A DNA stretch of 64,000 nt from Syntrophobacter fumaroxidans MPOB (GCF_000014965.1 NC_008554.1:3646001-3710000); one strand, 5' to 3'; numbered from the stretch's first letter, positions 52,247-62,265 are shown. Program-made: numbers and translations. Notes: a model not told the origin generated them from the letters alone.

Positions 52247-54292
52247 ATGAACGCCAGTCTCATTACGCAATTCGCCCTCGTCTGCGGTGCGTTGGGAGTC
52301 ATCTACGCGCTGGTGACCGCGGCGTGGGTATCCAAGCAGAGTGCCGGGTCCGAGAAGATGCAACAGATCTCGGATGCCATCAAGGAAGGCGCTGTCGCCT
52401 TCCTCAACCGCGAATACAAAACCGTCGCGGTCGTGGCGGTTATCCTCGCCGCCCTGTTGGTTTATCTGGGCAAGTGGACGGCGATCGGGTTTCTGGTCGG
52501 CACCGTGGGTTCGGCAGTGGCCGGCTACATCGGCATGATGGTCTCCGTTAAGGCCAACGTGAGGACGACGGAAGCCGCCAAGAAGGGGATTCAGTCGGCA
52601 CTCAACGTTGCCTTCAAGGGCGGGTCCGTGACCGGTATCATGGTGGTCGGTCTCGGTCTGCTCGGCATCACCGGGTATTACCTGGTCGCGAAGTCGATGG
52701 CCCCCGTCGATGACGCATTCCACGCCCTGGTGGGTCTTGGTTTCGGTTGCTCCCTGATGAGCGTGTTTGCCCGTATCGCGGGCGGCATTTACACCAAAGC
52801 CGCTGACGTGGGCGCCGACCTGGTCGGCAAGGTCGAAGCGGGAATTCCCGAGGACGATCCCAGAAACGCGGCCGTTATCGCGGACAACGTCGGAGACAAT
52901 GTGGGTGACTGCGCCGGTATGGCGGCAGACCTCTATGAAACCTACACCGTGACCCTCGTGGCCGCGATGCTTCTGGCGAAAACGGTTTTCGGCGCCGATA
53001 GTCCCTGGATCGAGTTCCCCCTGCTGATCGGCGGGATTTCCATCGTCGCCTCCATCATTGGTACCTACTTCGTCCGCCTGGGCAAGAACCAGTACATCAT
53101 GGGCGCCCTGTACAAAGGCCTTGCGGTATCCGGTATTCTGGCCGCGGTGGCGTTTTACTTCGCCTCCGACTGGTTCCTCAAGCTCCCCGGAGTACAGCCC
53201 GCATTCTCCTCCATGGGCGTCTTCACGACGGCCGTGATCGGCCTGGTGCTGACCGGCCTGATCGTTATGATCACCGAGTATTTCACCTCCAAGAGCTTCG
53301 GCCCCGTTAAGCACATCGCGGCCGCCAGCGTGACCGGTCACGGCACCAACGTCATCGCCGGCCTCGCGGTGAGCATGAAGAGTACCGGGCTGCCCGCCCT
53401 GGTCATCTGCGGCGCCATCATCTGGGCCTACCAGCTCGGCGGCGGTTTCAGCGGCAATCCGGCCGCGGGGTTGTTCGCCATCGCTCTGTCCGCCGTGGCG
53501 ATGCTGTCCATGACGGGTATCGTGGTGGCCATCGACTCTTACGGGCCGATCACCGACAACGCCGGGGGTATCGCGGAAATGGCCGAGCTGCCCGAGAGCG
53601 TGCGCGCCATCACCGATCCGCTCGATGCGGTCGGAAACACCACCAAGGCCGTCACCAAGGGTTATGCCATCGGTTCCGCGGGTCTTGCGGCCCTGGTTCT
53701 TTTCGCCGAGTACTCCAGGTCGTTTCCGACCCAGATCTTCTTTGACCTGTCCAATCCGAAGATCATTGTCGGGCTTTTTATCGGCGGTCTTCTGCCCTAC
53801 TACTTCGGCTCCCTGCTGATGGAAGCCGTGGGTAAGGCGGCCGGAGGCGTGGTCGAGGAGGTTCGCCGTCAGTTCAGGGAACTTCCCGGAATCATGGAAG
53901 GCACCACCAAGCCCGAATACGGCAAGTGCGTCGACATCGTGACCAAGAGCGCGATCAAGCAGATGATGCTTCCGGCCCTCATCCCCGTGGCGGCCCCGCT
54001 CGTGGTGGGCTTGCTCGTCGGGAAGGAAGCTCTCGGCGGCGTGCTGATCGGCAGCATCGTGACCGGTCTGTTCCAGGCCATCGCCATGACCAGCGGCGGC
54101 GGCGCCTGGGATAACGCCAAGAAGTTCATCGAAGACGGAATGTACGGCGGCAAGGGTTCCGACGCCCACAAAGCCGCGGTCACCGGCGATACCGTCGGCG
54201 ACCCGTACAAAGACACCGCAGGCCCGGCCATCAACCCCATGATCAAGGTTGTGAACATCGTGGCCCTGTTGATCGTGCCTTTGCTGAAGTAG
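52247..54292 (+). CDS. hppA: membrane-bound H+-translocating pyrophosphatase, K+-independent type
   Basis: Pumps protons (or Na+ in some relatives) across the membrane using pyrophosphate hydrolysis; it can work in reverse. A 681-residue protein of about 16 membrane helices. The active-site loop contains [19 protein letters not shown] and [19 protein letters not shown]. Lys467 in [10 protein letters not shown] marks the K+-independent class, where K+-dependent enzymes have Ala. In syntrophs such pumps save the energy of pyrophosphate released by acyl-CoA ligases. It has its own leader and a terminator-like hairpin behind it, so it is monocistronic. Confidence 0.95.
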   Translation: MNASLITQFALVCGALGVIYALVTAAWVSKQSAGSEKMQQISDAIKEGAVAFLNREYKTVAVVAVILAALLVYLGKWTAIGFLVGTVGSAVAGYIGMMVSVKANVRTTEAAKKGIQSALNVAFKGGSVTGIMVVGLGLLGITGYYLVAKSMAPVDDAFHALVGLGFGCSLMSVFARIAGGIYTKAADVGADLVGKVEAGIPEDDPRNAAVIADNVGDNVGDCAGMAADLYETYTVTLVAAMLLAKTVFGADSPWIEFPLLIGGISIVASIIGTYFVRLGKNQYIMGALYKGLAVSGILAAVAFYFASDWFLKLPGVQPAFSSMGVFTTAVIGLVLTGLIVMITEYFTSKSFGPVKHIAAASVTGHGTNVIAGLAVSMKSTGLPALVICGAIIWAYQLGGGFSGNPAAGLFAIALSAVAMLSMTGIVVAIDSYGPITDNAGGIAEMAELPESVRAITDPLDAVGNTTKAVTKGYAIGSAGLAALVLFAEYSRSFPTQIFFDLSNPKIIVGLFIGGLLPYYFGSLLMEAVGKAAGGVVEEVRRQFRELPGIMEGTTKPEYGKCVDIVTKSAIKQMMLPALIPVAAPLVVGLLVGKEALGGVLIGSIVTGLFQAIAMTSGGGAWDNAKKFIEDGMYGGKGSDAHKAAVTGDTVGDPYKDTAGPAINPMIKVVNIVALLIVPLLK

Positions 54293-54306
54293 ACGTTGCG
54301 AAAGCA

Positions 54307-54334
54307 AACCGGTGGGGAGCCATCCCCACCGGTT
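54307..54334 (+). terminator. hairpin terminator after hppA
   Basis: AACCGGTGGGGA (54307-54318) and TCCCCACCGGTT (54323-54334) make a perfect 12-bp stem with loop GCCA, 14 bases past the hppA stop. No T run follows, so termination may be incomplete or factor-aided. Confidence 0.6.
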
Positions 54335-54439
54335 GATCATCGCCCCTCCTTCCCCCGGCCCGATCGTTCCGGTTATCTCCCGCTTTATGAGGTCGTTCTC
54401 GAAAGAAAGCGCATTTCAAGGCCGTATCCCCGCGATTTG

Positions 54440-54468
54440 TTGACTTGGCAGGCCAATGCAGATAGAGT
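54440..54468 (+). promoter_or_regulatory. promoter for ffh
   Basis: TTGACT (54440-54445), a 17-bp spacer and TAGAGT (54463-54468) sit 48 bases before the ffh ATG. Confidence 0.5.
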
Positions 54469-54515
54469 GCAGCCTGCGGGAATGCAAAATCACGCGGGAA
54501 AGAACGTGAGCCATT

Positions 54516-55880
54516 ATGTTTGACAATCTGTCGGATAAGTTTCAACGAATTTTTAAGAATCTGCGCGGCCAGGGAAAACTGACCGAGGAGAATATTCGGG
54601 AGGCCTTGCGAGAGGTCCGGATGGCGCTCCTGGAAGCCGACGTCCACTACAAAGTGGCCAAGGATTTCGTGACCGGGATCGCGGAGCGCGCGGTCGGCCA
54701 GGAGGTGATGACCAGTCTCACGCCGGGCCAGCAGGTGATCAAGATCGTCAACGAGGCGCTGACCGACCTCATGGGCGGGCAGTCCGAACCGCTTCGCCTG
54801 ATCGGAAAACCTCCGGTCTGCCTGCTCATGGTGGGGCTTCAGGGCTCCGGGAAGACGACCACCACCGCAAAGCTTGCCCGAAAGCTCGTGCAGGAGCACC
54901 GGAAGCCCTGCCTGGTGCCCGCCGACGTCTATCGACCGGCCGCCATCGAGCAACTGGTGACTCTGGCGGGACAGATCAACCTGCCGGTGTATCCCTCGAC
55001 GGTCCGTCAAAAGCCCGAGGAGATCGCCCGGGAAGCCCAGGGTTACGCCCGGGAGCACAACTGCGATACGCTGATTGTGGATACCGCCGGACGGCTGCAC
55101 ATCGACACGGAACTCATGGGCGAACTCGGCCGTTTGAAGGAGATTCTGCAGCCGGCGGAAATCCTCCTGGTGGCTGACGCCATGACCGGCCAGGACGCGG
55201 TCCAGGTGGCGAGCGCGTTTCATGAAACACTCGGTCTCAGCGGGGTGATCCTGACCAAGCTCGACGGCGACGCCCGCGGAGGCGCCGCTCTGTCCATCCG
55301 GGCCGTGACGCGGTGCCCGATCAAGTTCATCGGACTTGGCGAAAAGCTGGATGCCCTGGAAGTCTTCCATCCCGACCGGATGAGCTCGCGGATACTGGGG
55401 ATGGGAGATGTGCTGTCGATGATCGAGAAGGCCCAGGAGGCCTTCGATGAAAAAGAAGCCCTGGCAATGGCGAAGAAATTCCGGGAGGATACCTTCTCTC
55501 TGGAAGATTTTCGCAACCAGTTGCGCCAGGTGAAGAAACTGGGGTCCCTGGAACAGATCCTCGGGATGCTCCCGGGCATGGGAAAGCTCAAGGAGCTGAA
55601 GAAACTGCAGGTGGACGAGAAGGAGTTCGTCCGCATGGAAGCGATCATCAATTCCATGACCCGGGGCGAGCGCAGGAATGCGGACATCATCAATGCCGGC
55701 CGTCGCAAGCGTATTGCCGACGGCAGCGGAACATCGGTCCAGGAGGTGAACCGGCTGCTCAAGAGCTACTCGGAAGCCCGGCGCATGATGCGGCAGATGA
55801 TGGGCGGCGGGGGTTCCGCTCCGGCGACCAGGAAGAAGAAAGGGAAGGGAAAGCACAAGAGAGCATTTTTTCCTTTTTAA
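54516..55880 (+). CDS. ffh: signal recognition particle protein Ffh
   Basis: Binds 4.5S RNA and signal sequences and delivers nascent membrane proteins to FtsY. 454 residues in three parts. The N domain contains LTEENIREALREVRMALLEADVHY. The G domain has GLQGSGKTTTTAKLA, DVYRPAAIEQL, VDTAGRLHID and LTKLDGDARGG. The methionine-rich M domain (about 300-440) ends MMRQMMGGGG. The tail is basic (RKKKGKGKHKRAFFPF). It opens the translation cluster with rpsP 188 bases later. No strong Shine-Dalgarno is visible before the ATG. Confidence 0.96.
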   Translation: MFDNLSDKFQRIFKNLRGQGKLTEENIREALREVRMALLEADVHYKVAKDFVTGIAERAVGQEVMTSLTPGQQVIKIVNEALTDLMGGQSEPLRLIGKPPVCLLMVGLQGSGKTTTTAKLARKLVQEHRKPCLVPADVYRPAAIEQLVTLAGQINLPVYPSTVRQKPEEIAREAQGYAREHNCDTLIVDTAGRLHIDTELMGELGRLKEILQPAEILLVADAMTGQDAVQVASAFHETLGLSGVILTKLDGDARGGAALSIRAVTRCPIKFIGLGEKLDALEVFHPDRMSSRILGMGDVLSMIEKAQEAFDEKEALAMAKKFREDTFSLEDFRNQLRQVKKLGSLEQILGMLPGMGKLKELKKLQVDEKEFVRMEAIINSMTRGERRNADIINAGRRKRIADGSGTSVQEVNRLLKSYSEARRMMRQMMGGGGSAPATRKKKGKGKHKRAFFPF

Positions 55881-56068
55881 TTACCCACGGATACGGTATA
55901 AAAGTTTGTTGCGGCCAAGAGTTTGAAGCGGCCACGGGTGCGGCTTTCTTATAACTAGTGAAGATTCAATCGATTTTTTTGTTCGATCACGGTGCCGCGG
56001 CTGAAGTCGAGCGGCCATGCGGACCGGTTCGACGAGTAAAACGTTGACCAGGAGGAAACGAACGAGTC

Positions 56069-56329
56069 ATGGCAGTGCGTATACGTTTGGCACGTGGAGG
56101 AAGAAAGAAAAGGCCTTTCTACAGGATCGTGGTCGCGTCATCCGAGGCGCCTCGAGACGGTCGTTTCATTGAACGCATTGGTACCTACAACCCCTTGCCG
56201 GACACGGCCGAAGTGAAAATCGATTCCGACAGGCTTCAGTATTGGCTTCAGCAGGGTGCGAAACCCACCGACACGGTGCGCAATCTGATTCAGAAATATG
56301 GTGGACAAGCAGTCACTGAAGCCTCGTAG
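56069..56329 (+). CDS. rpsP: 30S ribosomal protein S16
   Basis: Small-subunit assembly protein, 86 residues, typical [23 protein letters not shown] start, [14 protein letters not shown] and [15 protein letters not shown]. Preceded by AGGAGG. The 188-base gap after ffh is AT-rich at 55985 and may contain a promoter. It is followed closely by khpA, rimM and trmD, the standard bacterial order. Confidence 0.97.
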   Translation: MAVRIRLARGGRKKRPFYRIVVASSEAPRDGRFIERIGTYNPLPDTAEVKIDSDRLQYWLQQGAKPTDTVRNLIQKYGGQAVTEAS

Positions 56330-56369
56330 ATTTTGCATTGAATGCGGCGCAGGAAATCCGGAGGTCACC

Positions 56370-56603
56370 ATGTTGAAGGAATTGATCGAATTTATGGCGC
56401 GAGCTTTAGTGGATAGTCCTGAGAAAGTGAAAGTATCGGAAATTGAAGGTGAGCAGACTTCGGTGATCGAATTGAGGGTAGCCAAAGAGGATCTCGGCAA
56501 GGTGATTGGCAAGCAGGGGCGCACGGCTCGTGCCATGCGCACCATTTTGAGCGCCGCTTCGACCAAGATACGAAAACGGGCTGTTCTGGAGATCATTGAG
56601 TAA
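56370..56603 (+). CDS. khpA: KH-domain RNA-binding protein KhpA
   Basis: A 77-residue single KH domain. The [18 protein letters not shown] loop holds the GXXG signature that grips single-stranded RNA. Homologues bind many transcripts, often with KhpB, and influence cell division. GGAGG six bases before ATG 56370 fixes the start. It sits between rpsP and rimM as in most bacteria; rimM begins at a TTG within its last codons. Confidence 0.94.
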   Translation: MLKELIEFMARALVDSPEKVKVSEIEGEQTSVIELRVAKEDLGKVIGKQGRTARAMRTILSAASTKIRKRAVLEIIE

Positions 56604-57126
56604 GACGGTGGAACCAGCCTGCCTCGTTCCGGTGGGTAAGGTCACACGCACTCACGGGATTCGCGGGGCTTTGAAAATTTTTCCCTATGGAGAAAGCCTC
56701 GCCGCGCAGGCGGCCGGGGAGAGGTTTTTTCTGCGCTCGAAAAATGGGGGTTACTGCACCCTCACATTGATCGGCCTCCGGGCGCAGGGCAGAATGCTGG
56801 TGTGCGGATTTGAAGAAATCAAGGACGTCAATGGGGCACAGCCGTTCGTAGGAGAAGAGATCTTCCTGCCTGAAGACCGACTCCCGCCCGTTTCCGAAGG
56901 AGAGTATTACCACTACCGGCTCATCGGACTCGATATCGTGACCCTGGACGGCGAATCGCTGGGCGTTCTGCGCAAGATCATCGAAACCGGCGGCAACGAT
57001 GTCTACGTGGCGGAGCGTGAGGGGCGGGAAATACTCATTCCGGCCATTGAGGACGTGATCCGGGAAATCGACCTGGAGCGGAAACGAATGGTGGTCGATC
57101 TGCCGGAAGGGTTGGTTGACGCATGA
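56596..57126 (+). CDS. rimM: ribosome maturation factor RimM
   Basis: Helps assemble the 30S head by binding S19. 176 residues: an N-terminal RimM barrel ([18 protein letters not shown]) and a C-terminal PRC-barrel ([38 protein letters not shown]). The start appears to be TTG 56596, overlapping khpA by 8 bases, with GGAG four bases upstream; a GTG at 56608 is an alternative. The stop overlaps the trmD ATG by 4 bases. Confidence 0.93.
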   Translation: MSKTVEPACLVPVGKVTRTHGIRGALKIFPYGESLAAQAAGERFFLRSKNGGYCTLTLIGLRAQGRMLVCGFEEIKDVNGAQPFVGEEIFLPEDRLPPVSEGEYYHYRLIGLDIVTLDGESLGVLRKIIETGGNDVYVAEREGREILIPAIEDVIREIDLERKRMVVDLPEGLVDA

Positions 57127-57881
57127 TCTTTGACATTCTGACCATTTTCCCCGGCATGTTCGATGCGCCGCTGGGGGAAAGCATTCTCGGAAAAGCCCGG
57201 GAGCGCGGGTTGGTCGAGATTCGCGTGCACAACATACGCGACCATGCCTTCGACAAGCACCAGATGACCGACGATCGTCCTTTTGGCGGCGGGGAGGGTA
57301 TGGTCATGAAGCCCGAACCCATCGTCGCCGCCGTCGAGGCGGTGGCCGGGGAAGGCCCCGAAGCGCCGGTGGCGCTGCTCACCCCCGCGGGAAGGCTGTT
57401 CACCCAGGACTTGGCCGCAAGGCTGAGCCTGCTGCCGCGGTTGATCCTGATCTGCGGGCGTTACGAGGGGGTGGATGAGCGTATTGCCGAGCACTTTGCC
57501 GATGAAACGATTTCCATCGGGGATTACGTATTGACCGGAGGTGAGCTGGCAGCCATGGTGGTGGTGGATGCCGTCACACGACTGATTCCCGGAGTTCTGG
57601 GCAATGCGTCTTCGGCTGCGGCGGAGTCCTTTACCGAACCGATCCTGGAGTATCCGCAGTACACGAGACCCCAGGAATTTCGCGGCCACCCGGTTCCCGA
57701 TGTGCTGCTGTCGGGGCATCACGAAGCCATCCGACGCTGGCGGCGCGGGCAGGCCCTGCTGCGTACGAAACGGCTCAGGCCCGATTTGTTTGCGCGACTG
57801 GAAATCTCGGCGGAGGACCTGGAACTGCTGCGGGAGGCGGAGCGGCCTCAGGCACCGAATCCGCTCCGTGTCGCGGGATAG
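57123..57881 (+). CDS. trmD: tRNA (guanine37-N1)-methyltransferase
   Basis: Methylates G37 next to the anticodon to prevent frameshifting. A 252-residue SPOUT-fold enzyme: [20 protein letters not shown], the [17 protein letters not shown] loop, knot residues [13 protein letters not shown] and [16 protein letters not shown], and C-terminal [13 protein letters not shown]. Start by ATGA overlap with rimM. Ends 9 bases before a second, different RNA methyltransferase. Confidence 0.96.
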   Translation: MIFDILTIFPGMFDAPLGESILGKARERGLVEIRVHNIRDHAFDKHQMTDDRPFGGGEGMVMKPEPIVAAVEAVAGEGPEAPVALLTPAGRLFTQDLAARLSLLPRLILICGRYEGVDERIAEHFADETISIGDYVLTGGELAAMVVVDAVTRLIPGVLGNASSAAAESFTEPILEYPQYTRPQEFRGHPVPDVLLSGHHEAIRRWRRGQALLRTKRLRPDLFARLEISAEDLELLREAERPQAPNPLRVAG

Positions 57882-57890
57882 AGCGCGGCG

Positions 57891-58460
57891 ATGGCGCGTC
57901 TGTACGCGGCTCTCGTGCATTACCCGGTGCTGAATCGAAGGGGTGAGATCATCGCTTCGGCGATCACCAACCTCGATCTGCACGATCTGGCCCGAGCCGG
58001 CCGCACCTATGATGTGCGGGCGTGTTACGTGGTCACCCCGCTCCGGGACCAGCAGGCATTGTCGGAGCGGCTTTTGAAGCACTGGAACGAAGGGATTGCA
58101 AGGGAGCTGCTTCCGGAACGCGTGGAGGCGTTGCGGCGAATCAAGGTGGTTGAAGATATCCGGGCGGCCGCCGACGACATCGCATCGGTTCATGGCCTGC
58201 GGCCGGGAATCTGGGCGACCACGGCCGGGAAAGGTGAGAGGCGCCTGACGCACCGGGAGGCGAGGCGCCTGCTGGTGGAAGATGCGAAGCCTTACCTGTT
58301 GCTGTTTGGCACGGGATGGGGGCTGGCCCCGGCGGTCTTCGACCAGGTTGACGCAGTGCTCGAGCCGATCGCCGGGATGAACGGTTACAATCATTTGTCC
58401 GTACGGTGTGCGGCGGCCATTCTGTTTGACCGCCTGCTCCGCGCGGACCAAAGCATATGA
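57891..58460 (+). CDS. predicted SPOUT-like RNA methyltransferase (Methyltrn_RNA_4 family)
   Basis: A 189-residue protein of a family regularly placed between trmD and rplS in deltaproteobacteria and other anaerobes. Features: LYAALVHYPVLNRRGEIIASAITNLDLHDLAR at the start, and a knot-like C-terminal part (LLLFGTGWGLAPAVFDQVD, GMNGYNHLSVRCAAAILFDRLL) with the glycine-rich loops expected to bind SAM. Its RNA target is unknown. Context argues for modification of tRNA or rRNA. Confidence 0.82.
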   Translation: MARLYAALVHYPVLNRRGEIIASAITNLDLHDLARAGRTYDVRACYVVTPLRDQQALSERLLKHWNEGIARELLPERVEALRRIKVVEDIRAAADDIASVHGLRPGIWATTAGKGERRLTHREARRLLVEDAKPYLLLFGTGWGLAPAVFDQVDAVLEPIAGMNGYNHLSVRCAAAILFDRLLRADQSI

Positions 58461-58508
58461 GAACGGGGGGCTTCAACCCTCCCCGATCAATCTGAATGGA
58501 GGATACAA

Positions 58509-58856
58509 ATGGGGATGAGTCTGATTGAAACGATCGAAAGAGATCACATGCGTGCCGACATCCCCCCGTTTCGGGTCGGAGACACGGTCAAGGTACATGT
58601 GAAGATTCGAGAAGGGGACAAGGAGCGCATTCAGGTATTCGAAGGGGTGGTGATTCGCCATCACAGGGGGAACATGGGAGCGACCTTCACGGTAAGGAAG
58701 GTGTCCTATGGAGTGGGTGTGGAGCGTATATTCCCGGTCCATTCACCGCAACTGGATCGAATCGAGGTGCTGCGACACGGGCGGGTGCGCCGGTCCCGGC
58801 TCTACTACCTGCGCAAGCGCCTGGGGAAAGCGGCCAGAATCAAAGAGAGGCGCTAG
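58509..58856 (+). CDS. rplS: 50S ribosomal protein L19
   Basis: Large-subunit protein at the interface of the ribosomal subunits. 115 residues: [53 protein letters not shown] and [22 protein letters not shown] lies six bases before ATG 58509; a second ATG two codons on is also possible. The stop overlaps the GTG of rnhB by one base. Confidence 0.97.
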   Translation: MGMSLIETIERDHMRADIPPFRVGDTVKVHVKIREGDKERIQVFEGVVIRHHRGNMGATFTVRKVSYGVGVERIFPVHSPQLDRIEVLRHGRVRRSRLYYLRKRLGKAARIKERR

Positions 58857-59557
58857 TGGGACGCAAACCCGTTGAAGCCCTGGCGATGGACATGCTGCAT
58901 TTCGAGAAGCAAGCCTATCGGCAGGGTTTTCAATTGGTTGCCGGAATCGATGAGGTGGGACGCGGCCCGTTGGCCGGCCCGGTGGTGGCTGCCGCAGTCG
59001 TGGTGCCGGCGGGTGTCCGTCTGCCGGGAGTTGCGGATTCGAAGAAGCTTTCGGCCGGGCAGCGGGAATCCTGTTGTGAAGATATCCTGTCGTGCGGTTG
59101 CGATGTGGGTATCGGGCGTGTCGAACCCTCTGAAATCGACCGGGTGAATATCCTGCAAGCCACTTTCCAGGCGATGATCGCGGCCGTTGCCGGTCTGAAA
59201 ACCCCTCCGCACTGTCTCCTCATCGACGGCCCTTACGAACTGCCTCTGTTCATCGCGCAAAAAGGCATTCCCCAGGGGGATGCGAAGTCCCTGTCCATCG
59301 CCGCGGCGTCCATTGTCGCCAAGGTGCATCGTGATCGCCTCATGTGTGAATACCACCTGAAGTACCCCGTCTATGGTTTCGATCGAAACAAGGGCTACGG
59401 GACCGCACGGCATCTGGATGCTTTGCGCAGGTACGGGCCGTGCCCGATTCACCGCTTGAGTTTCGGCGGCGTGCGCGCGTCGGAGGGAGAAGGGCTTGAA
59501 ACCGCCGCCGGAAGACAGTCATCGGAAGGGAAGAAAGGGCGAAGGCCTCGCGGCTGA
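58856..59557 (+). CDS. rnhB: ribonuclease HII
   Basis: Removes ribonucleotides from DNA and RNA primers. 233 residues, starting at a GTG coupled to the rplS stop: GIDEVGRGPLAGPVVAA with the first acidic pair, DSKKLSAGQRE, LIDGPYELPL and KVHRDRLMCEYH. The C-terminus has a roughly 25-residue low-complexity tail (EGEGLETAAGRQSSEGKKGRRPRG) that overlaps the start of yraN and may be only a by-product of that overlap. Confidence 0.95.
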   Translation: MGRKPVEALAMDMLHFEKQAYRQGFQLVAGIDEVGRGPLAGPVVAAAVVVPAGVRLPGVADSKKLSAGQRESCCEDILSCGCDVGIGRVEPSEIDRVNILQATFQAMIAAVAGLKTPPHCLLIDGPYELPLFIAQKGIPQGDAKSLSIAAASIVAKVHRDRLMCEYHLKYPVYGFDRNKGYGTARHLDALRRYGPCPIHRLSFGGVRASEGEGLETAAGRQSSEGKKGRRPRG

Positions 59558-59873
59558 TTTTCTCGCGAGCAAGGGTTGCCGTCTTGTGGAGCGGAATTTC
59601 CGCTGTGCGGCGGGGGAGATCGATCTCATCGTCCGGGACGGGAAAACCCTGGTTTTCGTTGAGGTGAAGTCGCGCTGCGGATCGAGATTCGGCCTGCCCC
59701 AGGAGTCGGTGTCCATCGCCAAGCAGCGGCGCCTCACGCGCCTGGCGCTGTGGTATCTTCGAGAAAAGCGGTTCGAGGGGCATCCGGCCCGGTTTGACGT
59801 CGTAGCGGTGACCTGGAGCGGTGGAAAACCCGAGGTGACCTGGATTGTCAATGCATTCGAAGCGCTCGAATAA
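59496..59873 (+). CDS. yraN: YraN-family protein (UPF0102)
   Basis: A 125-residue Holliday-junction-resolvase-like (nuclease-fold) protein whose cellular role is unsettled. GRKGEGLAADFLASKGCRLVERNFRCAAGEIDLI and LVFVEVKSR hold the E-ID-EVK nuclease signature. The likely start is TTG 59496 after AGAAGGG, giving a 62-base overlap with rnhB. The usual rnhB-yraN-rsmI arrangement supports the call. The 3' end overlaps rsmI by 23 bases. Confidence 0.9.
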   Translation: MKPPPEDSHRKGRKGEGLAADFLASKGCRLVERNFRCAAGEIDLIVRDGKTLVFVEVKSRCGSRFGLPQESVSIAKQRRLTRLALWYLREKRFEGHPARFDVVAVTWSGGKPEVTWIVNAFEALE

Positions 59874-60732
59874 TGCCGGGGAAAGGGCAGGCCCCGGCAC
59901 CCTTTACGTGGTGGCCACCCCCATCGGCAATCTCTCCGACATCAGCCTGAGGGCGTTGGAGACTCTGCGTTCCGTCCATCTCATCGCGGCCGAAGACACA
60001 AGACACACGCGCAAACTGCTCAGCCGTCACGACATCCACAAACCCCTGGTGAGCTATCACGGCCACAACCTGGAGCGGAGCGGCCGCGAGCTTATGGAGC
60101 GCATCGAGGCGGGGGAAAGCGTTGCCCTGGTGACCGATGCGGGCACGCCCGGGGTGTCCGATCCGGGCGCATTGCTCATCGCGGGCGCGGTGGATCGGGG
60201 GTTGCCCCTCGTCGTCATTCCCGGTCCCACGGCGCTGATTGCGGCCCTGGTTGCTTCAGGGCTGCCCACTCATCCTTTTGTGTTCCTGGGCTTTGCCCCT
60301 TCCCGCGGACATGGGCGCACGAAGTTTTTCGCATCCCACGCCATCCTGACCATGACCCTGGTCCTTTACGAATCCCCGAAGAGACTCGCCCGGACGCTCG
60401 AAGACATCCTCACGTTCTGGGGAGACCGGCGCATCGCCGTCGCCCGGGAGCTCACCAAGCGGCATGAAGAGGTGTTCCGGGGGTTGGTCAGCCGATGCCG
60501 GGAGCATTTCTCCGGAGAGGTGAAAGGCGAATTGACCCTGGTGGTGGAGGGCGCGGCCGAAGGGATAATCGCGGCCGAACGGGAAGAGCGTGACTGGCGG
60601 GGGGAATTGCGGCTTCTTCTCGATACGCCGGGCGTCACCCTCAAGGAGGCCGTCGAACGGATTGCAGCCGCGCGCCGGGTGCCGCGACGAACCGTCTACC
60701 GGGAAGCCTTGCGCGGCAAACCACGCACCTGA
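59851..60732 (+). CDS. rsmI: 16S rRNA (cytidine1402-2'-O)-methyltransferase
   Basis: Modifies the ribosomal P-site. 293 residues: GTLYVVATPIGNLSDISLRALETL, AEDTRHTRKLL, TDAGTPGVSDPG, IPGPTALIAALVASGLPT and YESPKRLARTLEDI, all characteristic of RsmI. The C-terminal helix (DTPGVTLKEAVERIAAARR, VPRRTVYREAL) is the usual tail. ATG 59851 is taken; a TTG six bases earlier is equally possible. Last gene of the translation cluster, followed by palindromic repeats. Confidence 0.94.
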   Translation: MHSKRSNNAGERAGPGTLYVVATPIGNLSDISLRALETLRSVHLIAAEDTRHTRKLLSRHDIHKPLVSYHGHNLERSGRELMERIEAGESVALVTDAGTPGVSDPGALLIAGAVDRGLPLVVIPGPTALIAALVASGLPTHPFVFLGFAPSRGHGRTKFFASHAILTMTLVLYESPKRLARTLEDILTFWGDRRIAVARELTKRHEEVFRGLVSRCREHFSGEVKGELTLVVEGAAEGIIAAEREERDWRGELRLLLDTPGVTLKEAVERIAAARRVPRRTVYREALRGKPRT

Positions 60733-60744
60733 TATATAATTCAT

Positions 60745-60967
60745 GTACAAGTTGAGTGCATCAGGCGGGAGGGCTAAAGCCCGCCCCTTGTACGGACTCA
60801 TGTGCCGGTCAGACATATCCGGAGGTTATGCGGGCGGGGATAAACCCCGAGGGCCGTGCGGATCCGTAGGGTGGGCACGGTCCCACCGTGCCCACGGTCC
60901 GGCCGGGAGCTTCCCCATCGGGCCGATGGTATGGCCGGGAGGGAACAGCGTGCCCGCGGTCCGGCCG
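60745..60967. repeat. cluster of REP-like palindromic repeats after rsmI
   Basis: Nested hairpin: GTACAAG (60745-60751) pairs with CTTGTAC (60787-60793) around GGCGGG...CCCGCC (60764-60785). A second hairpin, GTGGGCACGGT/ACCGTGCCCAC (60871-60881 with 60885-60895), has an 11-bp stem and 3-nt loop. An 18-base segment is repeated with one mismatch at 60888-60905 and 60950-60967. These look like dispersed palindromic elements. The first could also terminate rsmI transcripts. Confidence 0.55.
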
Positions 60968-61263
60968 AGCCTCGTACCCCGTACTCGTCATGATCGCTGT
61001 GAAAGCGTGCGGCCATGGGGGCGTTCCACACGTCGGCTCCGGATCGTTCATGGCGCCAAGCACTGGGGCAAGGGTATTGGGACCGCGGGCTGCGCCGCCG
61101 CGCACCCCGCCCTGCGCGAATCAAGAGTTGACAAAGAGCACAGTTGCACTGTCTGACGGGCACATCGGTACGTGGGAGCGGGCTTATCACCGCCCGCCTC
61201 ATCATCCGTTGACCCCATCTCCTGCGCTTTTTCATGCACGCCGGTATGAAGATTCAACCCGGT
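60968..61263. other. intergenic region after the repeat cluster
   Basis: No gene is supported. An inverted repeat GAGCGGGC...GCCCGCC near 61177-61199 continues the palindromic character. Confidence 0.35.
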
Positions 61264-61512
61264 TCAGGTTGCGTTCAATTCCTGGACGGGCTGTGCGATC
61301 TTGTTGATCCTGCCGACTTCGCGGACGATTTCAGCGGGGGAGCAGTATTCCCTCTCGGGGATGCGCTCCAATATCTCCACCACCATTCGCGTGCTCGGGC
61401 CCGGACCCCGTCGGGCGTGCGACAGGATCATGCCCTTGTCTGCCGGAAAGTGGATGCTCTTGAGATGTTTCATGATGTTGGCCGGGCCACCGCCCCTCAC
61501 GCCCCTGGTCAT
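61264..61512 (-). CDS. DUF2795-family small protein
   Basis: An 82-residue protein whose middle matches the pattern of the DUF2795 family: HLKSIHFPADKGMILSHARR followed by MVVEILERIPEREYCSPAEIVREVG. The family is small, helical and of unknown role. GGGGAAGGAAAG upstream of the ATG is a good ribosome binding site. It is isolated between repeat-rich spacers. The first 12 residues are Gly/Arg-rich and may be disordered. Confidence 0.75.
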   Translation of the reverse strand: MTRGVRGGGPANIMKHLKSIHFPADKGMILSHARRGPGPSTRMVVEILERIPEREYCSPAEIVREVGRINKIAQPVQELNAT

Positions 61513-62265
61513 GGTACTTTCCTTCCCCGAATATCATGAGAAGTCCGCGTCATCGAAAGTGTCGTCCCACATGAATCGCACGCCCTCCGATTCCGCTCCT
61601 CCCTGAAGGTTTTCAGCCAAAAATGATGGACCGAATGATACCTGAGTTGAGCGATTCAAATGCTCGGAGCGCGGTTCTGTCGGACGAAAGGCCCTCCACT
61701 GCGCGCGGCCGGGCAACCCGTCGGGCGGAGAAGCGGTTTATCCCCACCCGCGGTGAATCCTGCTCGTACCGCCCTGTGCACGGAATCGCTCAATTGAAGT
61801 GATAACGAAGCATACAGGAGTTCGGCGAATTTTAAAATACTGTGAAGTGTGTATTCGAATTATGAATAAAAGTTAATTCAACTGCCGGAAGCGCCGGTGA
61901 GGAAGGCCGCCCCCGGAGTGGGCAAGGGGATTCGGCTCGACGAAAATCGTGGCGAATCCCCTGTCGGGCACGAAATTTGACTGCCGGTTCCGATCGGGTT
62001 CATGGACTGCCGGCGTAAGCGAAGGCGCGACGGAACGGGATTGAACCCCCCTCCGGAACCGGGCGTGCGGTGGAATCCGGGCCGCGAGGGCTTGATCATC
62101 TGCCGTTCTATGCGCCGGCAGCCAAGATCAGTTCGAGGTGACCGGCGGTCCCTGAGGCGGGCTTGATTCGCCGCCGCTCCGAGTCACCTCCTCGAATGCC
62201 GTCCGGTATTGCCGGTTCGGGCGGACCGGGGGATGCGCGTAGGCTAAGGGAAAGGCTGTCCGGCC
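61513..62265. other. intergenic region with palindromes and an AT-rich patch
   Basis: 750 bases without a supported gene. 61800-61880 is clearly AT-richer than its surroundings and probably holds the promoter of the DUF2795 gene. A strong hairpin lies at 61925-61962 (arms AGGGGATTCG/CGAATCCCCT with an inner ACGA/TCGT). A GGCGG/CCGCC hairpin at 62156-62175 could end the LRR-protein transcript. Confidence 0.4.

Noticed and set aside
52112-54340. 742-codon minus-strand ORF opposite hppA
   Set aside because: Shadow of the pyrophosphatase; extreme His/Gly/Asp content results from reading the reverse complement.
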